The notes beneath the pieces are model-generated. The model saw only the letters and a list, made by a program, of their open reading frames with translations, had not been told where the DNA came from and did not search any database. Source: CAZCJA01 sp964499015 (GTDB lineage Bacteria > Elusimicrobiota > Elusimicrobia > F11). From it: a stretch of DNA of 38,381 bases. The position numbers and the translations under genes were made by a program. Positions 15,961 to 23,515 of this stretch are shown here, piece after piece; the stretch's first letter is position 1; every line of letters begins with the position of its first letter. The stretch lies in contig CAZCJA010000014.1 in NCBI GenBank assembly GCA_964499015.1, positions 1 to 38,381 of the forward strand. Direction: 5' to 3'.

Positions 15961-16796
15961 TAACGCCTCCGTGTCTTCAGCAAGTTGCGCAGTCTCGTGC
16001 CCAAGGCTTCCCAGGATGACGGGCTGCCTTCGACACGCGCCACGACGACGGTCGTGTTGTCCGCGCCGCCGGCTTGATTCGCGAGTTCGATCAATTTTTC
16101 TGAAATCCGTTTTGGTTCGTCCTCTTCCTTGAAGACGCTCTCGATTTTTTTATCGGGCAGCATTTTCGTTAGCCCGTCCGAGCAAATCAGGATTGAATCG
16201 CCCGTTTGCAGAAAAACCTCCATCACGTCGACGTCCACGTCGGCCTGATTTCCGACGGAGCGCGTCAGTAGATTTTTCATGTCCGATTTTTCCGCGTCTT
16301 CCGCTTTAATTTTTCCGAGAGCGATTTGTTCTTGAACAAAACTGTGGTCGACGGTGCGCTGCACCAGCTTGCCTTCATGATAAACATACAGGCGGCTGTC
16401 GCCGACATGCGCGACCGCCATTCGATCGTCGAGCCAAAGCGCCGCGACGATGGTGGTGCCCATGTCTTTGTTCGCCGGATTGCTTTGCGCGGCTTCGTAC
16501 ACCGCATAGTTCGCGTATTTCACGCAATCTCCGAGAATGACGCTGCGCCCGTCCAACTTCGGGTTCGGGGGCACGTGATAAAAAATCGGCACATGCCCCG
16601 TCTGTAGGGCTTTTTTGATCTGCTCAGAGCAGAGCTCGGCGGCAAGTTTGCTGGCGACTTCTCCCGATGCGTGTCCGCCCATGCCGTCGGCGACGATCAT
16701 TAAGCCCAAATCGGAATCCACGAGGTACGTGTCCTCGTTGTTTTTCCGTTTCCGGCCGACGTCTGTTTTTCCGACGATGTTCAATTTGTAGCCCAT
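15960..16796 (-). CDS. PP2C-family Ser/Thr protein phosphatase
   Basis: 278-residue metal-dependent PPM phosphatase of the PrpC/PstP/Stp1 kind. It shows 'TDVGRKRKNNEDTY' (Asp-bearing motif, about 11-24), 'MIVADGMGGHASGEVAS' (DGMGGH at 37-42), 'VAHVGDSRLYVYHEGKL', 'VDHSFVQEQIALG', 'ILICSDGLTKMLPD' and 'GGADNTTVVVARV'. The Asp ligands for Mn or Mg are therefore all present. There is no membrane segment, so it is cytoplasmic. The gene starts two bases after the kinase stop and its stop overlaps the FHA start. It is almost certainly the partner that reverses phosphorylation by the neighbouring CHASE2 kinase. Confidence 0.96.
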   Translation of the reverse strand: MGYKLNIVGKTDVGRKRKNNEDTYLVDSDLGLMIVADGMGGHASGEVASKLAAELCSEQIKKALQTGHVPIFYHVPPNPKLDGRSVILGDCVKYANYAVYEAAQSNPANKDMGTTIVAALWLDDRMAVAHVGDSRLYVYHEGKLVQRTVDHSFVQEQIALGKIKAEDAEKSDMKNLLTRSVGNQADVDVDVMEVFLQTGDSILICSDGLTKMLPDKKIESVFKEEDEPKRISEKLIELANQAGGADNTTVVVARVEGSPSSWEALGTRLRNLLKTRRR

Positions 16797-16798
16797 GC

Positions 16799-19588
16799 TT
16801 ATTTCGGCTCATCCGCCTTTTCGGCCGATGAGGGGGGGCTGAAATTCCCTTCCAATCCCGGGATCCTATCCATGCTGGGCGGGATTTCCGGGGTGCTTGC
16901 TGCCGCAGCCGTTTTCAGGGGCGGAGCCGGCTTTGGTTCTTCTGAAATATTGAATGTTTTTTGCAAGTCGTCCGTTGGGAGTACCTCGGCGGCTTTTGGC
17001 GCCGTTGCGGTCACAACTTCAGGGTTGTCCAGTGCCTGCAGTAAGTCTTTTTGGCAGAGGTGCAGGTCTTTGGCCATGTCGCCCGCCGTTTGGTAACGCT
17101 TTTCCGGGTCTTTCGCGAGCGCTTTGTTCAGAACTTTCACCACGCTTTGCGGTATCGCGGGGTTGTATTCGCGCGGATTCGGATGCTCGACGTTGGCGAT
17201 TCGGTACAGTAATGCCGCGATCGTATCGGCCTGGAACGGTTTTTGGCCGGTCAAAAGTTCGAAGAACATGACACCCAGGGAAAATATGTCCGCGCGGCCG
17301 TCGGCCTTGCCGCCGTTGATCTGTTCGGGGCTCATGTAAGCGGGCGTGCCGAGGACGGCGCCCGTCGCTGTTTTGGAGCTGGCTTGTATTCGTGCAATGC
17401 CGAAATCGGTGATGCGCAGCGAGCCGTCTTTCAGCAGCATGATGTTCGCGGGTTTGATGTCGCGGTGAACCACGCCTTGTTTATGGGCGTAATCGAGCGC
17501 TTCGGCGATTTGCGTGACGATGCCGACCACGCGCGCCAATGAGAAGAGGTTTGGTTTTTCGCAGTTGGATTTTAGATCGTGGCCTTCCAAAAGTTCCATG
17601 GCGATGTACGCGACGTCCTGGTCTTCGCCCGCATCAAAAATACGAATAATGTTCGGATGCGTGAGGTTTCCGGCTGATTCGGCTTCGCGGAAGAAACGCG
17701 CTTTCGTGGTCTTCATTTGTTCGTCGCTGACCTCGTCTTCAAAGCGCAGCGTTTTGACCGCCACCTGGCGGTTGATCTTGGGATCTTTGCCGAGATAAAC
17801 GATGCCCATCGCGCCGCGCCCGAGCTCTTTGACAATCTCGTAGCGGCCGAGCGTTGTGTTTTGGCCGAGGCCGTCGACGACCACCGTGGCTTCGGAGCCT
17901 TTTTTCCCGATGCCGCCGAAAACGGCGCCTTCGCCCGCTTTTTTCAAAAGATCAATTTTGTCTTTGATGTCCTTGTATGAGGCGTCGACGTTGCCGATGT
18001 GTTCGTACACGGCGGCCGCTTTGGTGTATTGCCGCTTGCGCTCCATATCGAGGCCCAAGTTATAAAGGAGTTCTTTCATCGCATCATCCAGCGGGCATTT
18101 GCGGAATTTTTCAAACGCCAGATCCAGCATTCCTTGTCCCTGGAAGGAGAGGCCAAGCATCTTGTTGGTTTCGACACTTTCGGCCTCGACAATTTCCTTG
18201 CCCCGTTCGGTGAAGAGCAGGCGTTTAGCGATAAGCACGACAAACCCGGCGACAATAAGCACGGTGCCATAAGCGGGGGAAATCCACAGGCCATTCTTCA
18301 CGTATAGAATCGCGCTGGTGCCGATCAAGATACAGAAGAAAATCGCGGCGACGGGAATGGAGACGCGCGCTTTGGTCAGCGGTAAAAGCAGGATTAAGAT
18401 CAGACCGCCCAGCGCGATCATGCCGATTTCCGCCCAGAAGGCCCACGGCGGCCGTGACACAAAGCGCTGGTTCAAAATATTTTCCAAATGGTTCGACCAG
18501 ACGTCCAGGTCCGTCATGCTGACCCCGCCGGGTCCCACGTACACCTGGCTCGCGCCGGGTGCGGTGACGCCGATCAAAACAATCTTGTTGTTAAACGCGC
18601 CGTCCGGCAGGGCACCGCTCAGAACGTCAAGCGACGAGTATTTCTTGAATGTTCCTTCCGGGCTCGAAAAATCGATCAGCACGTCGGCGTTCTTGTCGGC
18701 CGGGATTAGCGCGTTTTTGAGGGAGAAGCCTTTTCCTTCGTTCCAGGCGAGGGCTTCTCTTTGCAAATTCAAATATTGGCGAACCAACTGGAGTCCGAAG
18801 GACGGATAGAAGCCTTGTCCGTAGCGCATGACCGGGGGAAGGCGGCGAATGGTGCCGTCGACGTCCGGGATGAGATTGCATTGCCCGACCGCGCGCGCGA
18901 CCGCGCCGATTTTTTCCAACGGCAGAATAGCCGCAGTGGCCGAAGGTGCGTTCGGCACCGAGGAAGCGCCGGGGGAAAGCGCCATCTTTTCCTTGTCAAA
19001 ATAGGGCGGCATCTTTTCCAGGTTGTCGCCCAATTCTTTGCCGGGGTGGAAATACATCGGCAAAACCACGTTGCCCGCTTCTTCGATGGAGCGGGCCAAG
19101 TGTGCGTCGCCGTCCAAATTCATTTTCGATTCTTCGAGGATGTCGAGAAATTCTTCAAGCTCGCCGATCGCTACTCTCTTTTTCTTCAACTCGGCGGTTT
19201 TGCTTTTAAGCATCTTTGAGTAAGTGGCGTGCAATTGGTCGATCTCATCGATGCCCTGGCCTTCTTCGCCGTCGGCGTAGATCACGTTGAGGCCGACCAC
19301 TTTCGCGCCTTTGGCGGTGACTTCGTCCAGAAGCTCGCCGACCAATTTACGCGGCCACGGCCAGCGGCCCAGCGTGGTCACCGACTCTTCGTCGATTTCA
19401 ACGATGTTGATGGCGTCGATTTTTTTGGCGGCGGGGCGGAAACGGGAAAGCGACTTCGCGGTGACGTCGTAGGTCTTAAGGCTGATGGTTTCGGTGGCGG
19501 GCATTCGGGCGACATACGCCCAAGCAACCACCAGCGTAAGCCCAAGTCCGACAAGCATTTCGGGGAGGAAAGGGTATCGTTTTTGCAT
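16799..19588 (-). CDS. CHASE2-domain transmembrane Ser/Thr protein kinase
   Basis: 929 residues from the ATG at 19588; an in-frame TTG at 19606 would add six, and positions here use that 935-residue numbering. One N-terminal helix (about 18-34), then a large extracytoplasmic CHASE2 sensor (about 38-385; 'AINIVEIDEESVTTLGRWPW', 'NKIVLIGVTAP'), then three transmembrane helices (about 390-465), a TPR-like helical region (about 475-555) and a Hanks-type kinase (about 588-855). The kinase has GRGAMG (596-601), Lys618, HRDIKPAN (714-721), DFG (734-736) and 'GTPAYMSPEQI', so it should be active. A Pro/Ala-rich tail with several Ser/Thr follows. No Shine-Dalgarno is seen; a TTGAAA/TACTTT promoter lies just upstream. 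The signal is unknown. Confidence 0.95.
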   Translation of the reverse strand: MQKRYPFLPEMLVGLGLTLVVAWAYVARMPATETISLKTYDVTAKSLSRFRPAAKKIDAINIVEIDEESVTTLGRWPWPRKLVGELLDEVTAKGAKVVGLNVIYADGEEGQGIDEIDQLHATYSKMLKSKTAELKKKRVAIGELEEFLDILEESKMNLDGDAHLARSIEEAGNVVLPMYFHPGKELGDNLEKMPPYFDKEKMALSPGASSVPNAPSATAAILPLEKIGAVARAVGQCNLIPDVDGTIRRLPPVMRYGQGFYPSFGLQLVRQYLNLQREALAWNEGKGFSLKNALIPADKNADVLIDFSSPEGTFKKYSSLDVLSGALPDGAFNNKIVLIGVTAPGASQVYVGPGGVSMTDLDVWSNHLENILNQRFVSRPPWAFWAEIGMIALGGLILILLLPLTKARVSIPVAAIFFCILIGTSAILYVKNGLWISPAYGTVLIVAGFVVLIAKRLLFTERGKEIVEAESVETNKMLGLSFQGQGMLDLAFEKFRKCPLDDAMKELLYNLGLDMERKRQYTKAAAVYEHIGNVDASYKDIKDKIDLLKKAGEGAVFGGIGKKGSEATVVVDGLGQNTTLGRYEIVKELGRGAMGIVYLGKDPKINRQVAVKTLRFEDEVSDEQMKTTKARFFREAESAGNLTHPNIIRIFDAGEDQDVAYIAMELLEGHDLKSNCEKPNLFSLARVVGIVTQIAEALDYAHKQGVVHRDIKPANIMLLKDGSLRITDFGIARIQASSKTATGAVLGTPAYMSPEQINGGKADGRADIFSLGVMFFELLTGQKPFQADTIAALLYRIANVEHPNPREYNPAIPQSVVKVLNKALAKDPEKRYQTAGDMAKDLHLCQKDLLQALDNPEVVTATAPKAAEVLPTDDLQKTFNISEEPKPAPPLKTAAAASTPEIPPSMDRIPGLEGNFSPPSSAEKADEPK

Positions 19589-19594
19589 TACTGA

Positions 19595-19623
19595 AAAGTA
19601 ACGCAAAACAGGGCGGATTTCAA
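19595..19623 (-). promoter_or_regulatory. Candidate promoter for the CHASE2 kinase gene
   Basis: On the minus strand TTGAAA (19618-19623) and TACTTT (19595-19600) are separated by 17 bases. The ATG at 19588 is only six bases past the -10 box, so the transcript would have almost no leader. The -10 match is weak (3/6). Confidence 0.3.
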
Positions 19624-19641
19624 GGCCAAATAGAAATAAAT

Positions 19642-20121
19642 CTAGCTTTGATTATCGAGGTCTTTTGCTTTTTCGCGGGCGGCGATTCGGCTGTCGGCAA
19701 TCTGCTGGATTCGCTGGTCAATGTCGGGAATTTTTTTACGCAAATGGGCCATCGCATCGAACGCTAAAATGAGCACGTCGGCCCCGGCGTCGCCCGCGGC
19801 CACCGTGGCGGTGGCGGACATGGGGCGAAGCAAGGAAATTTCGCCAAAATATTGCCCGGGTTTAAGCTCGGCGAGGGCAATTTTCGTGCCTTTGTTTTTT
19901 GTCGAGATCAAAACGCTGCCTTTGCGAATAATAAACAGGTTATTGGCGATCTCGCCTTGAAAAAGGATGGTGGCGTTTTTGGGGAAGGATTGCTTCTGCA
20001 AAGAGAGCAACATGCTTTTCAGCTCGGCGTCCTGGACGCCGCTTAAAAAATCGATTGTCTTAAGCAGTTCCAGTACTTGCGCGAATTCTTTGGGATCGAG
20101 TCCCGCCATTTGTGTGGCCAT
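19642..20121 (-). CDS. Stand-alone cyclic nucleotide-binding-fold protein, probably not ligand-binding
   Basis: 159 residues made only of a CNB/cupin-like beta-roll (about 15-135) and a C-terminal helix. The framework is clear ('LKTIDFLSGVQDAELKSMLL', 'ATILFQGEIANNLFIIRKGS', 'PGQYFGEISLLRPMSATATV'). The Arg that holds the cyclic phosphate in the cassette (normally RSA after GE) is replaced by Ala103, with Glu94 kept. It may therefore have lost cNMP binding and act as a protein-interaction module. There is no DNA-binding domain. It sits between the coiled-coil gene and the CHASE2 kinase on the same strand (39 and 53 bases from its neighbours). No Shine-Dalgarno is seen. Confidence 0.85.
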   Translation of the reverse strand: MATQMAGLDPKEFAQVLELLKTIDFLSGVQDAELKSMLLSLQKQSFPKNATILFQGEIANNLFIIRKGSVLISTKNKGTKIALAELKPGQYFGEISLLRPMSATATVAAGDAGADVLILAFDAMAHLRKKIPDIDQRIQQIADSRIAAREKAKDLDNQS

Positions 20122-20126
20122 AATTG

Positions 20127-20156
20127 AATATGAGCCAAAAACAGGGGAGAAGTCAA
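20127..20156 (-). promoter_or_regulatory. Candidate promoter for the stand-alone CNB gene
   Basis: On the minus strand TTGACT (20151-20156), an 18-base spacer and CATATT (20127-20132). The ATG at 20121 is five bases past the -10 box, so the predicted mRNA would begin at or next to the start codon. Confidence 0.3.
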
Positions 20157-20160
20157 CCGG

Positions 20161-20658
20161 CTATTTCTTTTTACCGGAAGACTTTTTAATTTCGTCGGCC
20201 AACGAACGGATCTCGTCGTCCTTCTGGCGGTTCAACTCTTTGAGAGTTTCGATTTCCTTCTTCAAGGTTTCGGTGTCATTCTCTTCTTTCAAGTTTTGTA
20301 TGACGTTCATCACTTGGGTCTTCCATTCTTGAATGCGTTGTTCGTAGTCTTTCCAGCGCGCCTTGTCTTGCTCGTAGCGAGTGGAAAGATGTTCGAATTC
20401 TTTCTTCAGGGTTTCGGCCGCCGGCGTGTGCACGCTCTCGTCTTGTTTGAGCGTGGTTTCGCCGCGGCGGTAGCCGTGCTGAATGGTTACTTCGGCCGCG
20501 CCGGCAGGACGCCGTTGAACCATCTGTAAAAGGATCTCGTCCGGGGATTTAAAGCGAGGGTCACCGGGAGCGATTTCGTCCTCGGGGGTACATTTGCCCG
20601 CCAGGAGGTCTTCCCGGCTCAATTTTTTGCGGTCAATTTTTTCCATTTTGTCTTCCAT
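20161..20658 (-). CDS. Coiled-coil protein of unknown function
   Basis: 165 residues from the ATG at 20658, which has GGGAGG seven bases upstream; an in-frame TTG at 20673 lies inside that ribosome site and is rejected. The N-terminal 80 residues are charged and probably loosely folded ('KKLSREDLLAGKCTPEDEIA', 'DPRFKSPDEILLQMVQRRPA'). Residues about 81-160 form a long coiled coil rich in Glu and Lys ('LKKEFEHLSTRYEQDKARWK' to 'KDDEIRSLADEIKKSS'), ending in KKK. It has no signal peptide or membrane helix. It is the first gene of the kinase/phosphatase/FHA cluster, so a scaffold or kinase substrate role is possible but is only inferred from position. I do not recognise a family. Confidence 0.8.
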   Translation of the reverse strand: MEDKMEKIDRKKLSREDLLAGKCTPEDEIAPGDPRFKSPDEILLQMVQRRPAGAAEVTIQHGYRRGETTLKQDESVHTPAAETLKKEFEHLSTRYEQDKARWKDYEQRIQEWKTQVMNVIQNLKEENDTETLKKEIETLKELNRQKDDEIRSLADEIKKSSGKKK

Positions 20659-20683
20659 CACACAGCCTCCCAAGGCTATTAAA

Positions 20684-20699
20684 AAGGGTTACACCCCTT
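20684..20699 (-). terminator. Small hairpin with a T-run in the leader of the coiled-coil gene
   Basis: On the minus strand AAGGG-GTGTAA-CCCTT is followed by three further T residues. The stem is only five base pairs. It lies in the 119-base divergent region between the coiled-coil gene and addB and could be a weak attenuator. There is no minus-strand gene directly upstream to terminate. Confidence 0.2.
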
Positions 20700-20777
20700 G
20701 CTCATGCAACGGGACGGCCCAACGCCAAAAGGAGCGTTCTGGTCGCTTAAAACGTGAATTCATATGATTAAAACAAC

Positions 20778-22920
20778 ATGCTAACCGTTGAATCGGGCCC
20801 ATTTCATCCCTGGCTGGAAAACGCGTTCTTAAAGCGTGTTTTGGCCCTTAAAGCCGACCCATTGGCGGCGGTGGCGGTGGTTGCCCCCTCAGGACGCCTG
20901 TTGGAACGCCTGCAGATCGCTTTGGCGGGTCAAAAAAAGGCGTTTATGAACATCACCTTTCATACCTTCTCCTCCCTGGCGGAGAGGGTGGTGGTTCAGG
21001 AGGGGGCCCTGGGCAAACCGGTATTGTCCGACCCTCTCTTTTTCGACACCCTGGTCAAATTCATTATTAAGAGCGACCGGCCGTTCAGCAATTTTGACGA
21101 TCTGGCCATTCCCGACGGTTTTCCGATGGCGGTCCGCGCCACGCTGCGCGACTTGGTCGACGCCGGCGCTCCGGCCAGCATCATTGAAGCGGTGGGGGAA
21201 GGGTTCCTCGGCAAAGACGTGGACGTGGGATCCCTGAAACAACTGCTCCATCTGTACCGGCTGTATTTGGACAAAGTGGAATCGCTTCCGGTCGCGCCGC
21301 GCGCGACGCTGGTGCGCGCCGCGATTGAGGCCGCGCCGAAATCAACCTATCTGAAGGGCTTCAAGGAAATTTTGTTTTACGGGTTCTACGACGCCACCGG
21401 CGTGCAGACCGACTTTTTCCAGGCGGTGGTGAAGCACCATCCGTCGCGGATGTACTTTCCGTACGACGCCGCAAACCCGGCGTACGCGTTCGCGCGGCGT
21501 TTTCGCGACACCTATCTCCAACCGGTGATGCAGGAGGAAATCGTCTTGGCGCAGGAGGAGATTCCGGCCGCTCCGCAATTCGAGGTGCTGAATATTTCCG
21601 GCTTGCGCGATGAGGCGATGGCCGTCGCGCGCCGCCTCCGCCGCGCCCACGACGACGAAAAAATCCCGTTTTCCGACATGGCGGTGGTGGCCCGTTCGCG
21701 CGAACGCCTGGATGTTGAACTGCCGAATGCGTTCCGCGAACTGTCGATTCCGTATCACTCCTCCACCGAACGGCATTTGGCCAGCCGGCCGTTTTTCAGC
21801 TCCTTGATTGGCGCGCTGGAAGAACGGATCGATTCCGCCGAGTGGCCGTCGAGCGCTGCCTGGTCCGCGCACGCCAAACGGGCCGAAGAAGTTTTGCGCG
21901 CCAGCGCTCATTGGGCCGACATCGAGCCGACGTTCGCGCAAATGGAGCCGTTCGAGCTCTTGGGCAAGAAAGTTTCCAAGTCCGATTATTTCGAGGCGCT
22001 GAAAGAACGGCTGGCGCGGCAAATTCTCCCGCGCGACGGGCAAACGCCGCGCGGCGTGGCTCTTTTGCACGCGGAAGCGGCGCGTGGTTTGCCGTTTCGT
22101 TTTACGGCGGTGGTGGGCGTGGAAGAAAAAGCGTTCCCGCGCCTCATCCGCGAGGATCCGTTCCTGCGCGACGACGCGCGCATGGCGCTGACCAACGGGC
22201 TCGGCTATAAAATTTCTCAAAAAATGACGGCGCACGAAGAAGAGCGGCTGTTGTTCGAGATTCTTTCTACTTCCGCCCGCGAAAAGCTGCTGTTCACGTA
22301 TCAGCGTTCAGACGATGAAGGCGCGGTGGTCGGCCCGTCGCCGTTTTTACGCGCGTGGGCGGAAAAGCAGGACACAACCCTCGATAAAATCGCGGTCACC
22401 GTCCCGCGTTCGCACCGCGAGAAATTAAAAAACATGGGCGCCACCGCCTCGCCGCGCGATTTGGTGGCGGCGTGCCTGCTCAGCGAGCAAAAAAATGCGG
22501 CGCTCGAACTCTCGGCGGCGGAACCGGAGGCGCTGGCGCTCAAATCCCGCGTGGACGCGCATGAAGCGCTGCAGTCGTTTGAAGGGCCGGGTCCGTACGA
22601 CGGCGAAGTGGGGGAGCAAAACCCGGCACGGCTCTCCGCGACCCACATGGAAACCTACGGCCATTGCCCGTTTCAATATTTTGTGAAGTGCGTCCTGGAA
22701 ATCGACCCCAAAGAGGCGCGGCGCACACCGGACCAGCTCGACCCGCGCATCAAAGGAAAGCTGGTGCACGGCTTTTTCGAACTCTTCTTTAAAGAGGCAA
22801 CCAAAAACGGCGCCGTCGCGCCCCAGGCCAAGATCCCTGAAAAAATATTTGAAACGACGTTCGACGCGGTGTTCGGCGAGGCCGCGCAAACCGAAGCCGC
22901 GGTTTGGCCGATCATCTGGC
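20778..22920 (+). CDS. addB: AddB-type helicase-nuclease subunit, N-terminal part (gene broken by assembly gap)
   Basis: The first ~714 codons of the AddB-like subunit of the AddAB recombination nuclease, which processes double-strand ends for RecA. It has UvrD-like folds: 'NITFHTFSSLAERVV' early, then 'LRDEAMAVARRLRRAHDD', 'FSDMAVVARSRERLDVEL' and 'FTAVVGVEEKAFPRLIREDP'. No Walker A is visible at the N-terminus ('VVAPSGRLLERLQIAL' stands in its place), as in RexB-type subunits that do not hydrolyse ATP. 'TYGHCPFQYFVKC' near the 3' end supplies the first Fe-S cysteine, and 'GKLVHGFFELFF' the nuclease His. The frame runs into ten Ns. The gene continues from 22931 in another frame, because the true gap length is unknown. 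TATGAT (20763-20768) is a possible -10 box. Confidence 0.88.
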
Positions 22921-22930
22921 NNNNNNNNNN
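22921..22930. other. Assembly gap (ten Ns)
   Basis: Ten undetermined bases inside addB. Coding frames on the two sides differ, so the real missing length is not ten, or bases next to the gap are wrong. It is a sequencing artefact, not a biological frameshift. Confidence 0.97.
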
Positions 22931-23515
22931 AGCATGAAAAAACAGCTGCATGACTTGCTCGAGCTTGATCTGGAAAATTTGACGAAAGACGGCTTTGTGC
23001 CCATGTTTTTTGAAACGCGCGTCAGCGCCAAACTCGCCGCTCCGCTCGACGGCGTGGAATGGGTGGGAAAAATGGACCGGATCGACGTCGGCGCCGATTC
23101 GGCGCGCATAATCGATTACAAAAGCGGCGGAAAATGGGACGACAACGTGATCACGCCCAGCTTGAAAGGGTTCCGGGCTCAGCCGTCGCTGTACTTGTTG
23201 TTGTGCGAGCAATTTTTGAAACAGAACCAAAAGCCGCTGGCGGGCGTGTCCTTTATTTATAAGTACCTGAAAGAGCCGGAGATGGCCGACGAACTGACGT
23301 GGGACGATTGGCAGAGCTATCAGAAAGATCTGCTGGAAACACTGCGCGTGCAGCTGACCTCGCTGCGCGCCGGCCATTATCCGATTATTCCCGGCGAGTA
23401 CTGCGATCGCTGCAGTTTGGCCTCGATCTGCCGCAAGAACGATAGTTTGGCCGTGTACCGTTCGCAGCAAGGCGCCACCAAAACGCTTTTGGCCCTGCGC
23501 GGAAAACGCAAATGA
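22931..23515 (+). CDS. addB: AddB-type subunit, C-terminal PD-(D/E)XK nuclease part
   Basis: Continuation of the gene interrupted at 22921. The 194 readable residues contain the catalytic core of a RecB-like nuclease: 'VGKMDRIDV' (metal-binding Asp), 'ARIIDYKSGG' (Asp-x-Lys) and a following helix 'QPSLYLLLCEQF' with the Gln. The C-terminal cysteines CDRCSLASIC (C-x2-C-x5-C), together with the Cys before the gap, make the 4Fe-4S staple known in AddB and Cas4 nucleases. The nuclease domain therefore appears complete and active apart from the residues lost in the gap. The TGA stop overlaps the addA ATG as ATGA, which indicates translational coupling of the two subunits. Confidence 0.88.
   Translation, partial: SMKKQLHDLLELDLENLTKDGFVPMFFETRVSAKLAAPLDGVEWVGKMDRIDVGADSARIIDYKSGGKWDDNVITPSLKGFRAQPSLYLLLCEQFLKQNQKPLAGVSFIYKYLKEPEMADELTWDDWQSYQKDLLETLRVQLTSLRAGHYPIIPGEYCDRCSLASICRKNDSLAVYRSQQGATKTLLALRGKRK

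Noticed and set aside
22904..22937. Possible programmed frameshift in addB
   Set aside because: The frame change coincides exactly with ten Ns, so an assembly gap explains it.
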